Origin: Chlamydiota bacterium
GTDB lineage: Bacteria > Chlamydiota > Chlamydiia > Chlamydiales > Rhabdochlamydiaceae
DNA length: 64,000 bases
NCBI GenBank assembly: GCA_013287985.1
Contig: JABDCT010000001.1
Coordinates: 22,989 to 86,988, forward strand
Reading direction: 5' to 3'
In this document: positions 52,758-62,392 of the stretch, piece by piece
How positions within the stretch are numbered: position 1 is the first letter of the stretch
How the letters are laid out: the number at the start of each line of letters is the position of its first letter
Position numbers and translations under genes: made by a program
Notes under the pieces: generated by a model
The model's input: the letters and a program-made list of their open reading frames with translations, nothing else
Databases searched by the model: none
What the model was told of the DNA's origin: nothing

Positions 52758-53897
52758 ATGGCATCACAAAGTATCCCAACATCAACTCAATCACCAACGC
52801 TTACCAATGTGCAGCAAACAGAAGCCGACGAGCTTTTTGTAAACGTAGCACAATCTAAGACTCATCTTATTGATGACACTGTGACCGCAGTAAAGGGCGC
52901 AGCAGGTAAAGCAAAAAACGCAGCTGGCAAAGCAGTAAACTTCGTAGCAAATGACGCAGAAGTTAGAGAATCTCAAGAAGCCTTCAAAGCCAAGATCGTT
53001 CGTGGAATCGACAGTGCTGCTTTTGCAGTCACAACAGGAGTAAGCTACTTTAAGCCTGTTCGCCACTTCCTAGAACAGAAGCAGATAACTCGCGCTTCTC
53101 TGGGAGATAGTTCAAAACCGGTAATCGTTGCTAAGATTCTCGGCCACAAGGCATTAAATGTCCTTAAAGCTTCTCTTTCACAAGCTGATGTAGCTACAAC
53201 TAAAATCGGTCAAGCCGTGTATCACACTGTTGCTCTGTTAGACTACGTTCTTCCAGGTAAAGTTGGCCACACGATTGCAGTAGGTATTGCTGGTCTGATC
53301 CGTGGTATTGCGATGATCGCAGCAGCCGCATTTGAGATCGGTGCTCTAGCATTAGCAGCCTCAGCCGTTGTTGGTTCAGCTCTGCTCGTTGTAGCAGCCG
53401 TTGTTGCATACTTAGCTATCTGCTGCATTCCAATAGTTGGAACTGCACTTTCTATCGTAACAGCACTTGCTATCTACGACCACTTCATCGTTCAACCAAG
53501 ACAAGCAAAACAAGATGAAGTTAACAAAGACCTTAAACTCCACAACTTACGTCAAGATCTGAGAACAACTAAAGGGAAAGAAGCAAAAGCTGAAATCCAA
53601 GCACAGATCGACATTCTGGAAGAACAAAAACCAACAGCTTTTGAACAGCTGATGGGAACTGAATTCTTCGCAGAAGAAGTTGTAGAAGAACAAGAAGAAG
53701 AACTTGCTACTGTTCTTGATGCGGTAGTTTCTGGCGTACCAACTAAGGAAGGCGCTGAATTCGAAGCAAATTTAATAGCTCAAATTCAAGCAGCTCAGAA
53801 GTCTGGTAAAGGCAATGTTGTCCTCACTGGCACAACTGTTGCTCCTACTTCTGCACCAACTGTTGTAACAGCACCAACAACAATAGAGAAACAATAA
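52758..53897 (+). CDS. Inc-like hydrophobic protein, 379 aa
   Basis: No signal peptide. A Ser/Thr/Gln-rich start and an Ala/Lys region (about 40-75) precede one long hydrophobic stretch in the middle (about 170-240) that reads as a bilobed pair. A charged coiled-coil region (about 250-320; QAKQDEVNKDLKLHNLRQDLR) follows, then a Thr/Pro/Val-rich tail. This is the classical Inc-type layout. GGAGAC is the ribosome-binding site. A strong terminator follows, so the gene is monocistronic. Codon use is more AT-rich than in the efflux and gat genes. Confidence 0.62.
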   Translation: MASQSIPTSTQSPTLTNVQQTEADELFVNVAQSKTHLIDDTVTAVKGAAGKAKNAAGKAVNFVANDAEVRESQEAFKAKIVRGIDSAAFAVTTGVSYFKPVRHFLEQKQITRASLGDSSKPVIVAKILGHKALNVLKASLSQADVATTKIGQAVYHTVALLDYVLPGKVGHTIAVGIAGLIRGIAMIAAAAFEIGALALAASAVVGSALLVVAAVVAYLAICCIPIVGTALSIVTALAIYDHFIVQPRQAKQDEVNKDLKLHNLRQDLRTTKGKEAKAEIQAQIDILEEQKPTAFEQLMGTEFFAEEVVEEQEEELATVLDAVVSGVPTKEGAEFEANLIAQIQAAQKSGKGNVVLTGTTVAPTSAPTVVTAPTTIEKQ

Positions 53898-53913
53898 CAC
53901 CTTCTCCGCACAC

Positions 53914-53944
53914 AACACGAGGGCTTCCGCCCTCGTGTTTTTTT
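53914..53944 (+). terminator. Rho-independent terminator after the 379-aa Inc-like gene
   Basis: A perfect 11-bp stem AACACGAGGGC/GCCCTCGTGTT with a TTCC loop (53914-53939) is followed by a T-run to 53944. Confidence 0.93.
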
Positions 53945-54041
53945 ATGTCCATAAATCTCAGTAATTTAAAGAAATTATTATTACTATTGAAATTAAAACT
54001 TTATTTAGATAAAATTAAGTTATAATAAATAGGAGTTTATT

Positions 54042-54239
54042 ATGATTAATAATAATGAATTACAAAGAAAAGTAGCTTTCCTTGAGAGTAAATTAGATCA
54101 TTTAGAATCAGAAGTCTCTTACCTTAACACCCTTCTGGTCGATTGCGGCTTTCCCGATGGTATTCAGTCACTTAAGGTCACTATCGAAGAACTCCTCGCT
54201 GAGAGTAGCTTAGAAGACAGTTCCGAACTAGACTTCTAA
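54042..54239 (+). CDS. Small SlyX-like coiled-coil protein
   Basis: A 65-aa protein whose first half is a leucine-heptad coiled coil (ELQRKVAFLESKLDHLESEVSYLNTLL), like SlyX-type small proteins. The second half is acidic (EELLAESSLEDSSELDF). TAGGAG lies 7 nt before the ATG and a strong terminator follows, so it is a monocistronic gene. Function unknown. Confidence 0.65.
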   Translation: MINNNELQRKVAFLESKLDHLESEVSYLNTLLVDCGFPDGIQSLKVTIEELLAESSLEDSSELDF

Positions 54240-54261
54240 TCCCTCATTATCAGTATCTTAC

Positions 54262-54289
54262 GCCGAGCATCAGCTCGGCTTGCTTTTTT
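54262..54289 (+). terminator. Rho-independent terminator
   Basis: A perfect 7-bp stem GCCGAGC/GCTCGGC with an ATCA loop (54262-54279) is followed by TTGC and six T (54284-54289). Confidence 0.88.
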
Positions 54290-54317
54290 CCCCATAATCC
54301 ATTAATATCCCTATCCT

Positions 54318-54581
54318 ATGGCGAAGCTTGTCTTTGAAGGAACGGGTGAAGAGAAAGACGTAGAAGATGGCGCCCCCATCGCTACGCTCTGCGAAGAGGC
54401 CGGAGTGCCCTTTGCATGCACCGAAGGAATCTGCGGGACCTGTGTCATTGAAGTAAAGGAAGGGATGGATAATCTCAACGAAATGACCCAGGAAGAGCTC
54501 GATTTCATCGGCGGCCCCTGCTCAGAGCGCCTCGCCTGCCAATGCCGCATTAAAAGCGGTTTGGTGAAGATTCAGTTTTGA
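54318..54581 (+). CDS. Plant-type [2Fe-2S] ferredoxin
   Basis: An 87-aa electron carrier with cluster ligands Cys34, Cys39, Cys42 and Cys74 (CTEGICGTC ... RLACQ), the plant-type spacing. It lies 6 bp upstream of the DUF1858-IscA fusion gene and is probably co-transcribed with it, which suggests the carrier matures or serves the same Fe-S pathway. Confidence 0.9.
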   Translation: MAKLVFEGTGEEKDVEDGAPIATLCEEAGVPFACTEGICGTCVIEVKEGMDNLNEMTQEELDFIGGPCSERLACQCRIKSGLVKIQF

Positions 54582-54587
54582 GGGAAT

Positions 54588-55157
54588 ATGGCAGATACAT
54601 CAACTAAAATCAGCAAAGAGATGACCATTGAGGATATTTTCACGAAATTTCCTCAAAAGGCACAGAAACTCGCTCAGGCGATCACAAGCGCAGGTCTCCA
54701 TTGCGTAGGCTGCCAAGCCTCTACATGGGAAACCCTGGAAGCCGGCATGCTCGGCCACGGCTACGCCCCAGAGGAGATCGACGGCCTGGTAGAGGACCTA
54801 AACGCCATTCTCGAAGAGAGTTTCGATCCTAATATTGTGCAGATGACCAAACGCGCTGCAGAAAAGTTCAAAGAGATTCTCAAAGAGGAAGGCAAAGAGG
54901 GCTGGGGCCTGCGCTTTGCCGACCAAGCTGCCGGCTGCAGCGGATTTGAGTATGTGCTCGATTTCTCGAAGCAAGCAACGGCTGAAGATACCACCTTTAA
55001 CTCTTACGGTGTCGATATCCACGTCAACAAGAAGACCCTCCCCCGTTTAGTCGGCTCTGAAATCGACTATGTCGAGGGCTTAAACCATGCGGGCTTCAAG
55101 ATCAGCAATCCCAATGCCAAAGGCTCTTGCGGCTGCGGCAAATCCCAATCTTATTAA
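54588..55157 (+). CDS. DUF1858 domain fused to an A-type Fe-S carrier (IscA/ErpA)
   Basis: A 189-aa protein. Residues about 10-75 are a DUF1858 domain (ITKEMTIEDIF-like start; Cys39 and Cys42 in HCVGCQAST). Residues about 83-185 are an A-type Fe-S carrier with the three conserved cysteines Cys117 (AAGCSGFEYVL), Cys181 and Cys183 (SCGCG). A-type proteins deliver Fe-S clusters to target enzymes. Here the targets could include the radical-SAM and IspH proteins in the window (inference). It follows a ferredoxin gene directly and converges on lpdA with adjacent stops. Confidence 0.88.
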   Translation: MADTSTKISKEMTIEDIFTKFPQKAQKLAQAITSAGLHCVGCQASTWETLEAGMLGHGYAPEEIDGLVEDLNAILEESFDPNIVQMTKRAAEKFKEILKEEGKEGWGLRFADQAAGCSGFEYVLDFSKQATAEDTTFNSYGVDIHVNKKTLPRLVGSEIDYVEGLNHAGFKISNPNAKGSCGCGKSQSY

Positions 55158-56525
55158 CTATTTGTGAATCGCGCGCTTGTGAACATCAAGCGCCGCTTCC
55201 TTAACCGCCTCAGACAGAGTCGGATGCGCATGCGGCGTATGGGCGATGTCTAGGACGGTCGCTTTCTTCTGGATCGCCACACATCCTTCTGCAATGAGCT
55301 CGGAGGCTTTTGCGCCTAAGATATGCATGCCGAGCAGGCGGTCGGTGGCGCTGTCTGCGATGATTTTGACCATCCCCTTATCTTCACCGGTGCATTTGGC
55401 GCGCGAGTTCGCTTTGAAGGGAAAGGTGCCTACTTTGATATCGAGGCCCATCTTCTTCGCTTCTTCTTCTGTGAGTCCAACCGCTGCCACTTCAGGATCG
55501 GTGTAGACGACGCTTGGGATCGCCATATACTCGATCGAGGGGTTTTGCCCTGCGATGATCTCAGCGACGGCTATCCCCTCTTCAGACGCCTTGTGAGCCA
55601 GCATCGGCCCATCTACCACATCTCCAATGGCATAGATCGTTGGCACAGAAGTCTGAAAACGCCCGTTGATCGGGATAAAGCCGCGATCTGTTGGCTTGAT
55701 ACCCACTTTTTCCAGGCCAAGGCCTTTCGTATAGGGACGTCTGCCGATACTGACGAGAACAACGTCGGCCTCGAGGGTACGGCTAGCGCCCTCATGTTCG
55801 ACGGTAAGGGTGGTTCCGCTGGCAGAGGTGACTTTGGTCGAAAGGTGGAAGGTAAGGCCCTGTTTCTGCAGGATCTCCTGGAATGCGCGGGCTATAGAGC
55901 CATCTAGGGTGGGGCAGATGCGGTCTAAGAACTCAACAAAGACGACCTGGGAGCCGAGGCGGCTGTAGACGGAGCCGAGCTCCACACCGATAATCCCCGC
56001 TCCTATGACGAGCATACGCTTAGGCACCGAAGGGAGGCTGAGGGCGCCTGTGGAGGTGACGATGCGCTTCTCATCGATCGGCAGGAAGGGCAGGGTGATC
56101 GGTTCCGAGCCGGTTGCGAGAATGATCTGTTTGGCTGTGATCTCTTTGCCTCCGACTGTGAAGCTGGTCGGAGAAGTCAGCGCGGCAAGGCCCGTAAGGC
56201 TATCGATCTTGTTTTTTTTGAAAAGCCATGTGATCCCTTCGTTGAACCCTTTGACGATCTGTCCTTTGCGTTCCATTATTTTGACGATATCGAAAGAGAG
56301 CGAGCCGCTGATGACTCCATTAGCGGCTGCCTCGTGGCGCAGCTTGTCGTAGAGCTCTGTGGAGTGGAGGAGGGCTTTTGAGGGTATACAGCCGACATTG
56401 AGGCAGGTGCCGCCCAAAGCGGGGTCTTTTTCCACGCAAATCGTCTTTAGGCCCAGCTGGGCGCAGCGGATTGCAGCGACATAGCCGCCCGGTCCACTCC
56501 CAATTACTGCTACATCATACATCAT
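55158..56525 (-). CDS. lpdA: Dihydrolipoyl dehydrogenase (E3)
   Basis: A flavoprotein that reoxidises the lipoamide of the 2-oxo acid dehydrogenase complexes. The 455-aa protein has the FAD motif [13 protein letters not shown], the redox disulfide Cys41/Cys46 ([16 protein letters not shown]), the NAD motif [15 protein letters not shown], the second FAD motif YAIGDVV and the C-terminal active-site [14 protein letters not shown] (His-Glu). Third gene of the sucA-sucB-lpdA operon, overlapping sucB by ATGA. Confidence 0.96.
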   Translation of the reverse strand: MMYDVAVIGSGPGGYVAAIRCAQLGLKTICVEKDPALGGTCLNVGCIPSKALLHSTELYDKLRHEAAANGVISGSLSFDIVKIMERKGQIVKGFNEGITWLFKKNKIDSLTGLAALTSPTSFTVGGKEITAKQIILATGSEPITLPFLPIDEKRIVTSTGALSLPSVPKRMLVIGAGIIGVELGSVYSRLGSQVVFVEFLDRICPTLDGSIARAFQEILQKQGLTFHLSTKVTSASGTTLTVEHEGASRTLEADVVLVSIGRRPYTKGLGLEKVGIKPTDRGFIPINGRFQTSVPTIYAIGDVVDGPMLAHKASEEGIAVAEIIAGQNPSIEYMAIPSVVYTDPEVAAVGLTEEEAKKMGLDIKVGTFPFKANSRAKCTGEDKGMVKIIADSATDRLLGMHILGAKASELIAEGCVAIQKKATVLDIAHTPHAHPTLSEAVKEAALDVHKRAIHK

Positions 56526-57631
56526 AAATCGAGTAACAACCTGGTTGGATCTTCTAAATTGCGCTTGAGGTGCACGAGAAAGAGCACCGACTCGCGTCCA
56601 TCGATCAGGCGATGGTCATAGCTGAGCGCCAGGTACATCATCGGCCGGATCACGATCTGGTCATTTTCTACGACAGCGCGCTTGACGATATTGTGCATGC
56701 CGAGGATCGCCGCTTGAGGCGGGTTGAGGATCGGGGTCGAGAGCAGGGAGCCGAAGACGCCGCCGTTGGTGATGGTGAAGCTGCCGCCCTGTAGATCGTC
56801 GATAGAAATGCTGCCCGAGCGCGCTTTCTGCGCAAAGGCTGCGATGTCTTTCTCAACGTCGCCAAAACTCTTCTTGTCGCAGCCGCGTAAGACAGGGACG
56901 AGGAGGCCGCGGTCGGTCGACACGGCAACGCCGATGTCATAGGTGGAGAAGGTGAGGATCTCATCGCCGTCGATCATGCTATTGACTGCGGGGAACTCTT
57001 TGAGGGCAGCGGCACAAGCTTTGACGAAGAAGGACATGAAGCCGAGTTTGATGCCATAGCGTTTGACGAAGTTCTCCTGCTCGCGGGCGCGGATCGCCAT
57101 AATGTTCGACATATCCACCTCGTTGAAGGTGGTGAGCATGGCTGTCGTGTTTTTCACTGCGACAAGCCGCTCTGCAATCGTTTTGCGCAGTTTGCTCATG
57201 CGCTTTCTCTCACCCGCTTTAGGTGTGGGTTCTGCAGCTGGCGCTGGTGTAGGTGGCGCTGGCGCTTTCATTTCTGCGACGAAGTCGCTAGGCATCTTGC
57301 GAGCGCTTTTTTCGGCAGTAGGTGCAGGAGGCGGGGGCGGAGATGCCGCTTCTTTTTTAGGCACAGGAGCGGGCGCGGGAGCAGCTTCGCCTTTTGCTTC
57401 CGTATCGACCGAACCGATGACGCTGCCAACGGCCACGACGTCGTCGACTTTTACATTCAACGTGAGTTTGCCCGCTCCCGGAGCGTAGACGACCTGATTG
57501 ACCTTATCGGTTTCGAGCTCAAGAATCTCCTCATCGGTTTTCACTGTGCTGCCGCTCGCCTTGATGATGCGGCTGACAGTTGCTTCTGAGACCGATTCGC
57601 CGGCTGAAGGCACTTTAATATCTATCTTCAT
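56522..57631 (-). CDS. sucB: Dihydrolipoyllysine succinyltransferase (E2)
   Basis: The E2 core of the 2-oxoglutarate dehydrogenase complex. The 369-aa protein has one lipoyl domain (about 1-75; lipoylated Lys in LETDKVNQ), a Pro/Ala-rich linker, a peripheral-subunit-binding segment that is very short or degenerate, and the catalytic domain (about 145-369) ending with [15 protein letters not shown], the His-Asp active-site motif. It overlaps sucA and lpdA by 4 bp on each side. Confidence 0.94.
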   Translation of the reverse strand: MKIDIKVPSAGESVSEATVSRIIKASGSTVKTDEEILELETDKVNQVVYAPGAGKLTLNVKVDDVVAVGSVIGSVDTEAKGEAAPAPAPVPKKEAASPPPPPAPTAEKSARKMPSDFVAEMKAPAPPTPAPAAEPTPKAGERKRMSKLRKTIAERLVAVKNTTAMLTTFNEVDMSNIMAIRAREQENFVKRYGIKLGFMSFFVKACAAALKEFPAVNSMIDGDEILTFSTYDIGVAVSTDRGLLVPVLRGCDKKSFGDVEKDIAAFAQKARSGSISIDDLQGGSFTITNGGVFGSLLSTPILNPPQAAILGMHNIVKRAVVENDQIVIRPMMYLALSYDHRLIDGRESVLFLVHLKRNLEDPTRLLLDL

Positions 57632-60315
57632 GAACCCTCAAATAAGTTTTTCATTACTGCCTCATATTGCAGTTTGTGCAGGGTGTGAGACCCGGCGGCG
57701 GGAGATGCACTGCGCTCTCTTCCGACGTATTTGAACGGAATGTCGCTTAATGCCAGGCGGATAAAATCCCACGCTCCCATGTTGCTGTGCTCTTCCTGCA
57801 CCCAATACGGGGTGCCGCGGTATTTGGCCCGGAGGGCCTTGATCTTCTCTTCGTGAAGCGGGTAGAGCTGTTCGATGCGGATGATGGTCATTTCAGCGGC
57901 TTTGCGCTTCTCGCGCTCCTGGATCAGGTCGTAGTAGATTTTGCCGGAGCAGAAGACGAGTTTTTTGGTCGAGGCGGCTGGTGTCGGATCATCGATCACC
58001 TCTTGAAACCCGCCGCTTGAGAAATCGCTTAAGGGGCTGCGGCAGAGAGGATGGCGGAGGAGCGCCTTGGGCGAGAAGACGATGAGCGGTTTTTTCATCG
58101 GACGGAGCGCTTGGCGGCGCAAGAGGTGGAAGAGCTGCGCGGGCGTTGTGCAGTTCGCCACGATCATGTTGTCGTCACAGGCTAGCTGTAAGAAGCGCTC
58201 TATGCGCGCCGAGGAGTGTTCAGGTCCTTGGCCTTCGTATCCGTGAGGGAGCAGCAGGGTTAAATTGGACTTATGGCCCCACTTGACCTCAGCAGTGGCA
58301 AGATACTGGTCGATGATAATCTGGGCGCCGTTGTTAAAATCGCCGAACTGCGCTTCCCAAATCACCAGAGCTTGGGGAACAACGAGGCTATAGCCAAATT
58401 CAAAACCGAGAACGGCCATTTCCGAGAGTGAGGAGTTAAAGAAGTCGCACCGAGCCTGTCCCTCTTTTAAATGCGAGAGCGGAAAATAGTGAGCGGAGGT
58501 GACCTGATCGATCCAGATCGCATGGCGATGGGAAAAGGTGCCGCGGCGCACATCTTGGCCAGAAAGTCTCACGTGAATCCCCTGCGTACATAGTGAGGCG
58601 TATGTGAGCAGCTCCCCCATTCCCCAATCTATGCCCACTTCGAGCCTTTCTAAGTGCTCTTTGAGCTGGCGCTGGATCTTGGGATTGAGATTGAACCCTT
58701 CAGGCACACCCGTTATCGCTTCAGCGAGCTGAACCAGGGTATTTTTTTCGACGGCTGTGCTCACTGGCTTCAATAGCTCCGCGCTATGTTCTGGTCTGGG
58801 AAAAACAGGCCGTGTTCCCTCTTGGGGAGGCTTGGATTTGACGCGAGCTAAGGCATCATTTAGCTTCTGCTTGAAATCCTCTTCGAATTTCTCAGCGCCT
58901 TTTTGATCGAGCGCGCCCTCTTTGATCAGCTGCTCCTCAAAGAGCTGCCTGATCGTTTTTTTGGAGCGGATTTTCTGGTACTGGAGGGGTTGCGTAAAGC
59001 TGGGCTCGTCGCCCTCGTTATGGCCATATTTGCGGTAGCCGATCAGGTCGATGAAAACATCGCAGCCGAAGGTTTGGCGGAGTTCTGTCGCAATGCGCGC
59101 CACTTTCACACACGCCTCGGGATCTTCTGCATTGACGTGGAAAACAGGCGCGCCAAATGCCTTAGCGATGTCGGTGCAATAGCGCGTCGATCTCCCGTCT
59201 TTGGGCAGCGTGGTAAAGCCGATCTGGTTATTGGCGACAATGTGGAGAGTCCCTCGCGTCCCGTAGCCGTTAAGCTTGGCGAAGCCCATGACCTCGTATA
59301 CCACCCCTTGACCTGCAACGGCGGCATCGCCATGAATCAGGATGGGCAGTACTTCCCCGCGCTTCTCTTTCGATTTCTTAAACTCTTGTATCCCACGCGC
59401 TCCCCCTTCGACAACGGGGTCGACCGATTCGAGGTGGCTGGGATTGGCGCAGAGGGTGATCTGGATCTTTTTCCCCTCCCCACTCGCATAAGTGGCCGCA
59501 AATCCCTTGTGGTATTTGACATCGCCGCTGGAATCGACGCTCTCTGGACTATAGCGGTCTTCAAACTCTTCGAAGATATACTCATACGACTTGCCCATGA
59601 TATTAGTGAGCACATTGAGACGCCCGCGGTGAGACATGCCCAATACCACATCACTTAAGCCCTTTTTGGCGCCGCTCTCTAAAATCGCCCGCAAAACGGG
59701 GATCATCGTCTCTTCCCCTTCTAGGGAAAAGCGCTTCTGGCCGACGTATTTCGTGTGTAAAAATGCTTCAAACCCCTCTGCTTGGTTAAGCTGACCAAGA
59801 AGCTCGATCTTCTCTTCTTTTGACAGGTCGGGGCCAAAACCTGGTTCGATGCGCTTCTGGATCCATTTTTCGATCTCCATATCGCCTAGGCTCATATATT
59901 CGACGCCGATGGTGCCGCAATAGGTAGCTTCGAGGGCAGATAGTATTTCTTTTAAAGGAGCCGACTCTTTGGGCAAGAAGCCGCAGGTCGGAAAAATTCC
60001 TTCGAGATCCCCTTTAGTAAAGGCAAAATTCTCCAGTTTAAGCTCCGAGACGGGATCAGGGTCGCCATCCGCCAGGGGATCGATACGAGCAGCGAGGTGG
60101 CCATAGGTGCGGTAGGCGGCAATGAGGTTAGAGACGCGCAGGTCGTGGCTCTCTTTGCGAGGCGGGAGAGCCCGCGGCAGCAGGGAGGCGAGCTCCATCC
60201 CTTCAAAAAAATAGCGCCATGAGGGATCGACGCTCTCCTTGTCCTTGATCCAGCTCTCGTAAAGCTGCTCAATAAACTTAAGGTTGGATAAATGGGCAAA
60301 TGAAGGGGTGTCCAT
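57628..60315 (-). CDS. sucA: 2-oxoglutarate dehydrogenase E1
   Basis: The thiamine-diphosphate enzyme of the TCA cycle. The 895-aa protein has the N-terminal E1 segment ([26 protein letters not shown]), [11 protein letters not shown], the [14 protein letters not shown] and NNQIGFTT thiamine-binding stretches and the transketolase-like middle domain ([15 protein letters not shown]). First gene of the operon, divergent from the CT053-like gene. The operon supports a partial TCA cycle fed by host 2-oxoglutarate or glutamate, as in chlamydiae. Confidence 0.96.
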   Translation of the reverse strand: MDTPSFAHLSNLKFIEQLYESWIKDKESVDPSWRYFFEGMELASLLPRALPPRKESHDLRVSNLIAAYRTYGHLAARIDPLADGDPDPVSELKLENFAFTKGDLEGIFPTCGFLPKESAPLKEILSALEATYCGTIGVEYMSLGDMEIEKWIQKRIEPGFGPDLSKEEKIELLGQLNQAEGFEAFLHTKYVGQKRFSLEGEETMIPVLRAILESGAKKGLSDVVLGMSHRGRLNVLTNIMGKSYEYIFEEFEDRYSPESVDSSGDVKYHKGFAATYASGEGKKIQITLCANPSHLESVDPVVEGGARGIQEFKKSKEKRGEVLPILIHGDAAVAGQGVVYEVMGFAKLNGYGTRGTLHIVANNQIGFTTLPKDGRSTRYCTDIAKAFGAPVFHVNAEDPEACVKVARIATELRQTFGCDVFIDLIGYRKYGHNEGDEPSFTQPLQYQKIRSKKTIRQLFEEQLIKEGALDQKGAEKFEEDFKQKLNDALARVKSKPPQEGTRPVFPRPEHSAELLKPVSTAVEKNTLVQLAEAITGVPEGFNLNPKIQRQLKEHLERLEVGIDWGMGELLTYASLCTQGIHVRLSGQDVRRGTFSHRHAIWIDQVTSAHYFPLSHLKEGQARCDFFNSSLSEMAVLGFEFGYSLVVPQALVIWEAQFGDFNNGAQIIIDQYLATAEVKWGHKSNLTLLLPHGYEGQGPEHSSARIERFLQLACDDNMIVANCTTPAQLFHLLRRQALRPMKKPLIVFSPKALLRHPLCRSPLSDFSSGGFQEVIDDPTPAASTKKLVFCSGKIYYDLIQEREKRKAAEMTIIRIEQLYPLHEEKIKALRAKYRGTPYWVQEEHSNMGAWDFIRLALSDIPFKYVGRERSASPAAGSHTLHKLQYEAVMKNLFEGS

Positions 60316-60401
60316 AGGCTTTGCTATAACAAATGCCCAATATAGACTAAATAAATATTTTGACTAGGCAGCAAAGCGCCAATTGAGTATAAGATGGCAC
60401 T

Positions 60402-60866
60402 ATGAGTTTAAAAAGCGAAAGATTGAAGAAACTGGAGAATGAGCTCGGTGACCTCGAACAATGGCTAAAATTAGGGCTCGTCCCCAAAAAAGACATTGAG
60501 AAGCATAAAGAGGAGATGCGCTCTCTAGAGAAAAAAATCAAAGAGGAGCGCGAGCGCCTCAAACTCCTCAAAGAAAGCGGCGAAACCGAAGAATTCGCTG
60601 TGCCCAAGCGCCCTACGCGTGCGGCTTTCCAAGAGCCTCAGAGTCTTCCAGATATGGACATCGCAGAAGACAACCTGACTGATGCCGGCCTCGACATGGA
60701 GACGGAGTCCTATGACTTTGAATCCACAAGCGGCGAAGAGACAGAGTCAGGCGAGGAAGAAACGACCACCTCTCAAGTACACGAAGAAGATGAGGAAGAT
60801 CCCTTCAGCGACAAAAATCGCTGGCGGCGCGGCGTCTTAGAAGACCCCGATTCGAATGAATGGTAG
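60402..60866 (+). CDS. Acidic coiled-coil protein, CT053-like by position
   Basis: A 154-aa cytosolic protein. The N-terminal half is a charged coiled coil (LKKLENELGDLEQWLKLGLVPKKDIEKHKEEM). The C-terminal half is acidic and low-complexity (ESTSGEETESGEEETTTSQVHEEDEEDPFSD), ending RRGVLEDPDSNEW. It lies between sucA and hemW, the position of CT053 in C. trachomatis as I recall the gene order. It overlaps hemW by 7 bp. Function unknown. Confidence 0.75.
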   Translation: MSLKSERLKKLENELGDLEQWLKLGLVPKKDIEKHKEEMRSLEKKIKEERERLKLLKESGETEEFAVPKRPTRAAFQEPQSLPDMDIAEDNLTDAGLDMETESYDFESTSGEETESGEEETTTSQVHEEDEEDPFSDKNRWRRGVLEDPDSNEW

Positions 60867-61954
60867 GAATCTACATCCACATCCCCTTTTGCAAGCGCAA
60901 ATGTCCCTATTGCCATTTCTACGTGATTCCCGAAGAGGAGCGCGCTAAGGAGCGTCTGCTCACTGCGCTCCTTCAAGAACGCTCTAGACTCCCCGACTCA
61001 CCTGTTTCTACCCTCTATTTCGGCGGCGGCACCCCTACCCTTTTCGGCATCGAAAGACTCGAAAAGCTCCTCTCCACCTTTACCCTTGCTCCCGATTGCG
61101 AAGTGACCATCGAAGCTAATCCAGAAGAGGTGACGCTTCCCTTCATGCAATCGCTTGCCGGGATAGGCATCAACCGCGTCAGCATCGGGATCCAGTCGCT
61201 CGACGATGCCCTCCTCAAGCAGCTCGGCCGCACCCATTCTGCGCAAAAAGCGCGCGAGGCCGTCCTTGCCACTCACGCCGCCGGTATCCAGAACATTTCG
61301 ATCGATCTGATGTATGAAGTCCCGACCCAGAAGCGCAGCCAATTCCAAGAGACACTCCATCAAGTCGCCGAACTGCCGATCACCCACCTCTCGCTCTACA
61401 ACCTCACCATCGAGCCTCAAACCGTCTACCACAAGCGGCGCCACGAACTCGTGCTCCCCACCGCGGAAGAGGGCCTCGCCATGCTAAGCGATGCGTGCGA
61501 GCTCCTCCCCGCTCTCGGCCTAGAGCGCTATGAGATCTCCGCCTTTGCGCGTCCGGGCTACCAGGCACGCCACAATAGCGGATACTGGATGGCGAGGCCC
61601 TTCCACGGCCTCGGTCCCTCTGCCTTCAGTTACATGGACGGCAAGCGCTACCGCAACGTCGCCCATCTCTCGCGCTACGTCCAAGCGCTCGAAGAGGGTA
61701 AAGCCCCCGTCGATTTTGAGGAGCAGCTCCCCTATCCTGACAACGTCCACGAGCTGCTTGCTGTTGAACTGCGCCTCATCCGCGGTGTCGATCTGCGCGA
61801 TTTCGAAACACGCCACGCACCCCTCCCTGCAACTACGCACGAAACGATAGCCGCACTTGAAGCCGAAGGGTTTATTACCCGTGAACAAGAGCGCGTTGCT
61901 CTCAATCCTCAAGGGCTGCTCTTCTATGATACTGTTGCTACCAGATTAATATAA
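60860..61954 (+). CDS. hemW: HemW-type radical SAM protein (oxygen-independent coproporphyrinogen oxidase-like)
   Basis: A 364-aa radical-SAM protein with cluster cysteines Cys11, Cys15 and Cys18 (PFCKRKCPYCHF), the substrate-binding GGGTPTLF and GINRVSIGIQSL strands, and the HNSGYW motif typical of HemW rather than HemN. HemW proteins are heme chaperones, although chlamydial copies are commonly annotated hemN. The start overlaps the CT053-like gene, so it is coupled to it. Confidence 0.9.
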   Translation: MVGIYIHIPFCKRKCPYCHFYVIPEEERAKERLLTALLQERSRLPDSPVSTLYFGGGTPTLFGIERLEKLLSTFTLAPDCEVTIEANPEEVTLPFMQSLAGIGINRVSIGIQSLDDALLKQLGRTHSAQKAREAVLATHAAGIQNISIDLMYEVPTQKRSQFQETLHQVAELPITHLSLYNLTIEPQTVYHKRRHELVLPTAEEGLAMLSDACELLPALGLERYEISAFARPGYQARHNSGYWMARPFHGLGPSAFSYMDGKRYRNVAHLSRYVQALEEGKAPVDFEEQLPYPDNVHELLAVELRLIRGVDLRDFETRHAPLPATTHETIAALEAEGFITREQERVALNPQGLLFYDTVATRLI

Positions 61955-62020
61955 TTTTTACTCTGGACAATATGGATTAAATACATTCAAAATGTCCTCA
62001 CCTTAAAAAGGAGCATTCAG

Positions 62021-62389
62021 ATGTCTAAACCAGTTTCAGTTATACTAATTCCAGGACAAGATCAAGTAGATGTAACATACCACCCACTGGAAGACAAGCT
62101 AAGGGGAAGTGCTTCTTGGGAAAGGAACACGTGGAATCTCCACATCTATCACAGCCATCCCACCCCAACAGCAATCGTAGAATTAGTGACTACTGCTATT
62201 AAAGAAAAAGATCTCCCTAAAGTCCGTGCGATTATTGATGAATTAGGTTTTTGTTCTGCAGGTATTGCCGGCTCTTTTGGCCGAGGCGGAGTTTACAAAG
62301 AACGAGATGATGTTTTGATTAAGAAAATTGCATCAGATGACTTTAAGCTGCAGAAATTGCTACTCAAAATGTTTAAAGAAGCGCTGTAA
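62021..62389 (+). CDS. Unknown 122-aa protein
   Basis: A soluble 122-aa protein with a good ribosome-binding site (AAAAAGGAG) and no recognised domain. The middle has SASWERNTWNLHIYHSHPTPTAIVELV and the segment GFCSAGIAGSFGRGGVYKERDD. No signal peptide or membrane segment. The GNAT gene follows 3 bp downstream, so the two probably form an operon. Confidence 0.55.
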   Translation: MSKPVSVILIPGQDQVDVTYHPLEDKLRGSASWERNTWNLHIYHSHPTPTAIVELVTTAIKEKDLPKVRAIIDELGFCSAGIAGSFGRGGVYKERDDVLIKKIASDDFKLQKLLLKMFKEAL

Positions 62390-62392
62390 TCA

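Noticed and set aside
58903..59658. 250-codon plus-strand frame inside sucA
   Set aside because: Antisense to conserved sucA sequence; no motif or start signal; a codon-bias shadow.
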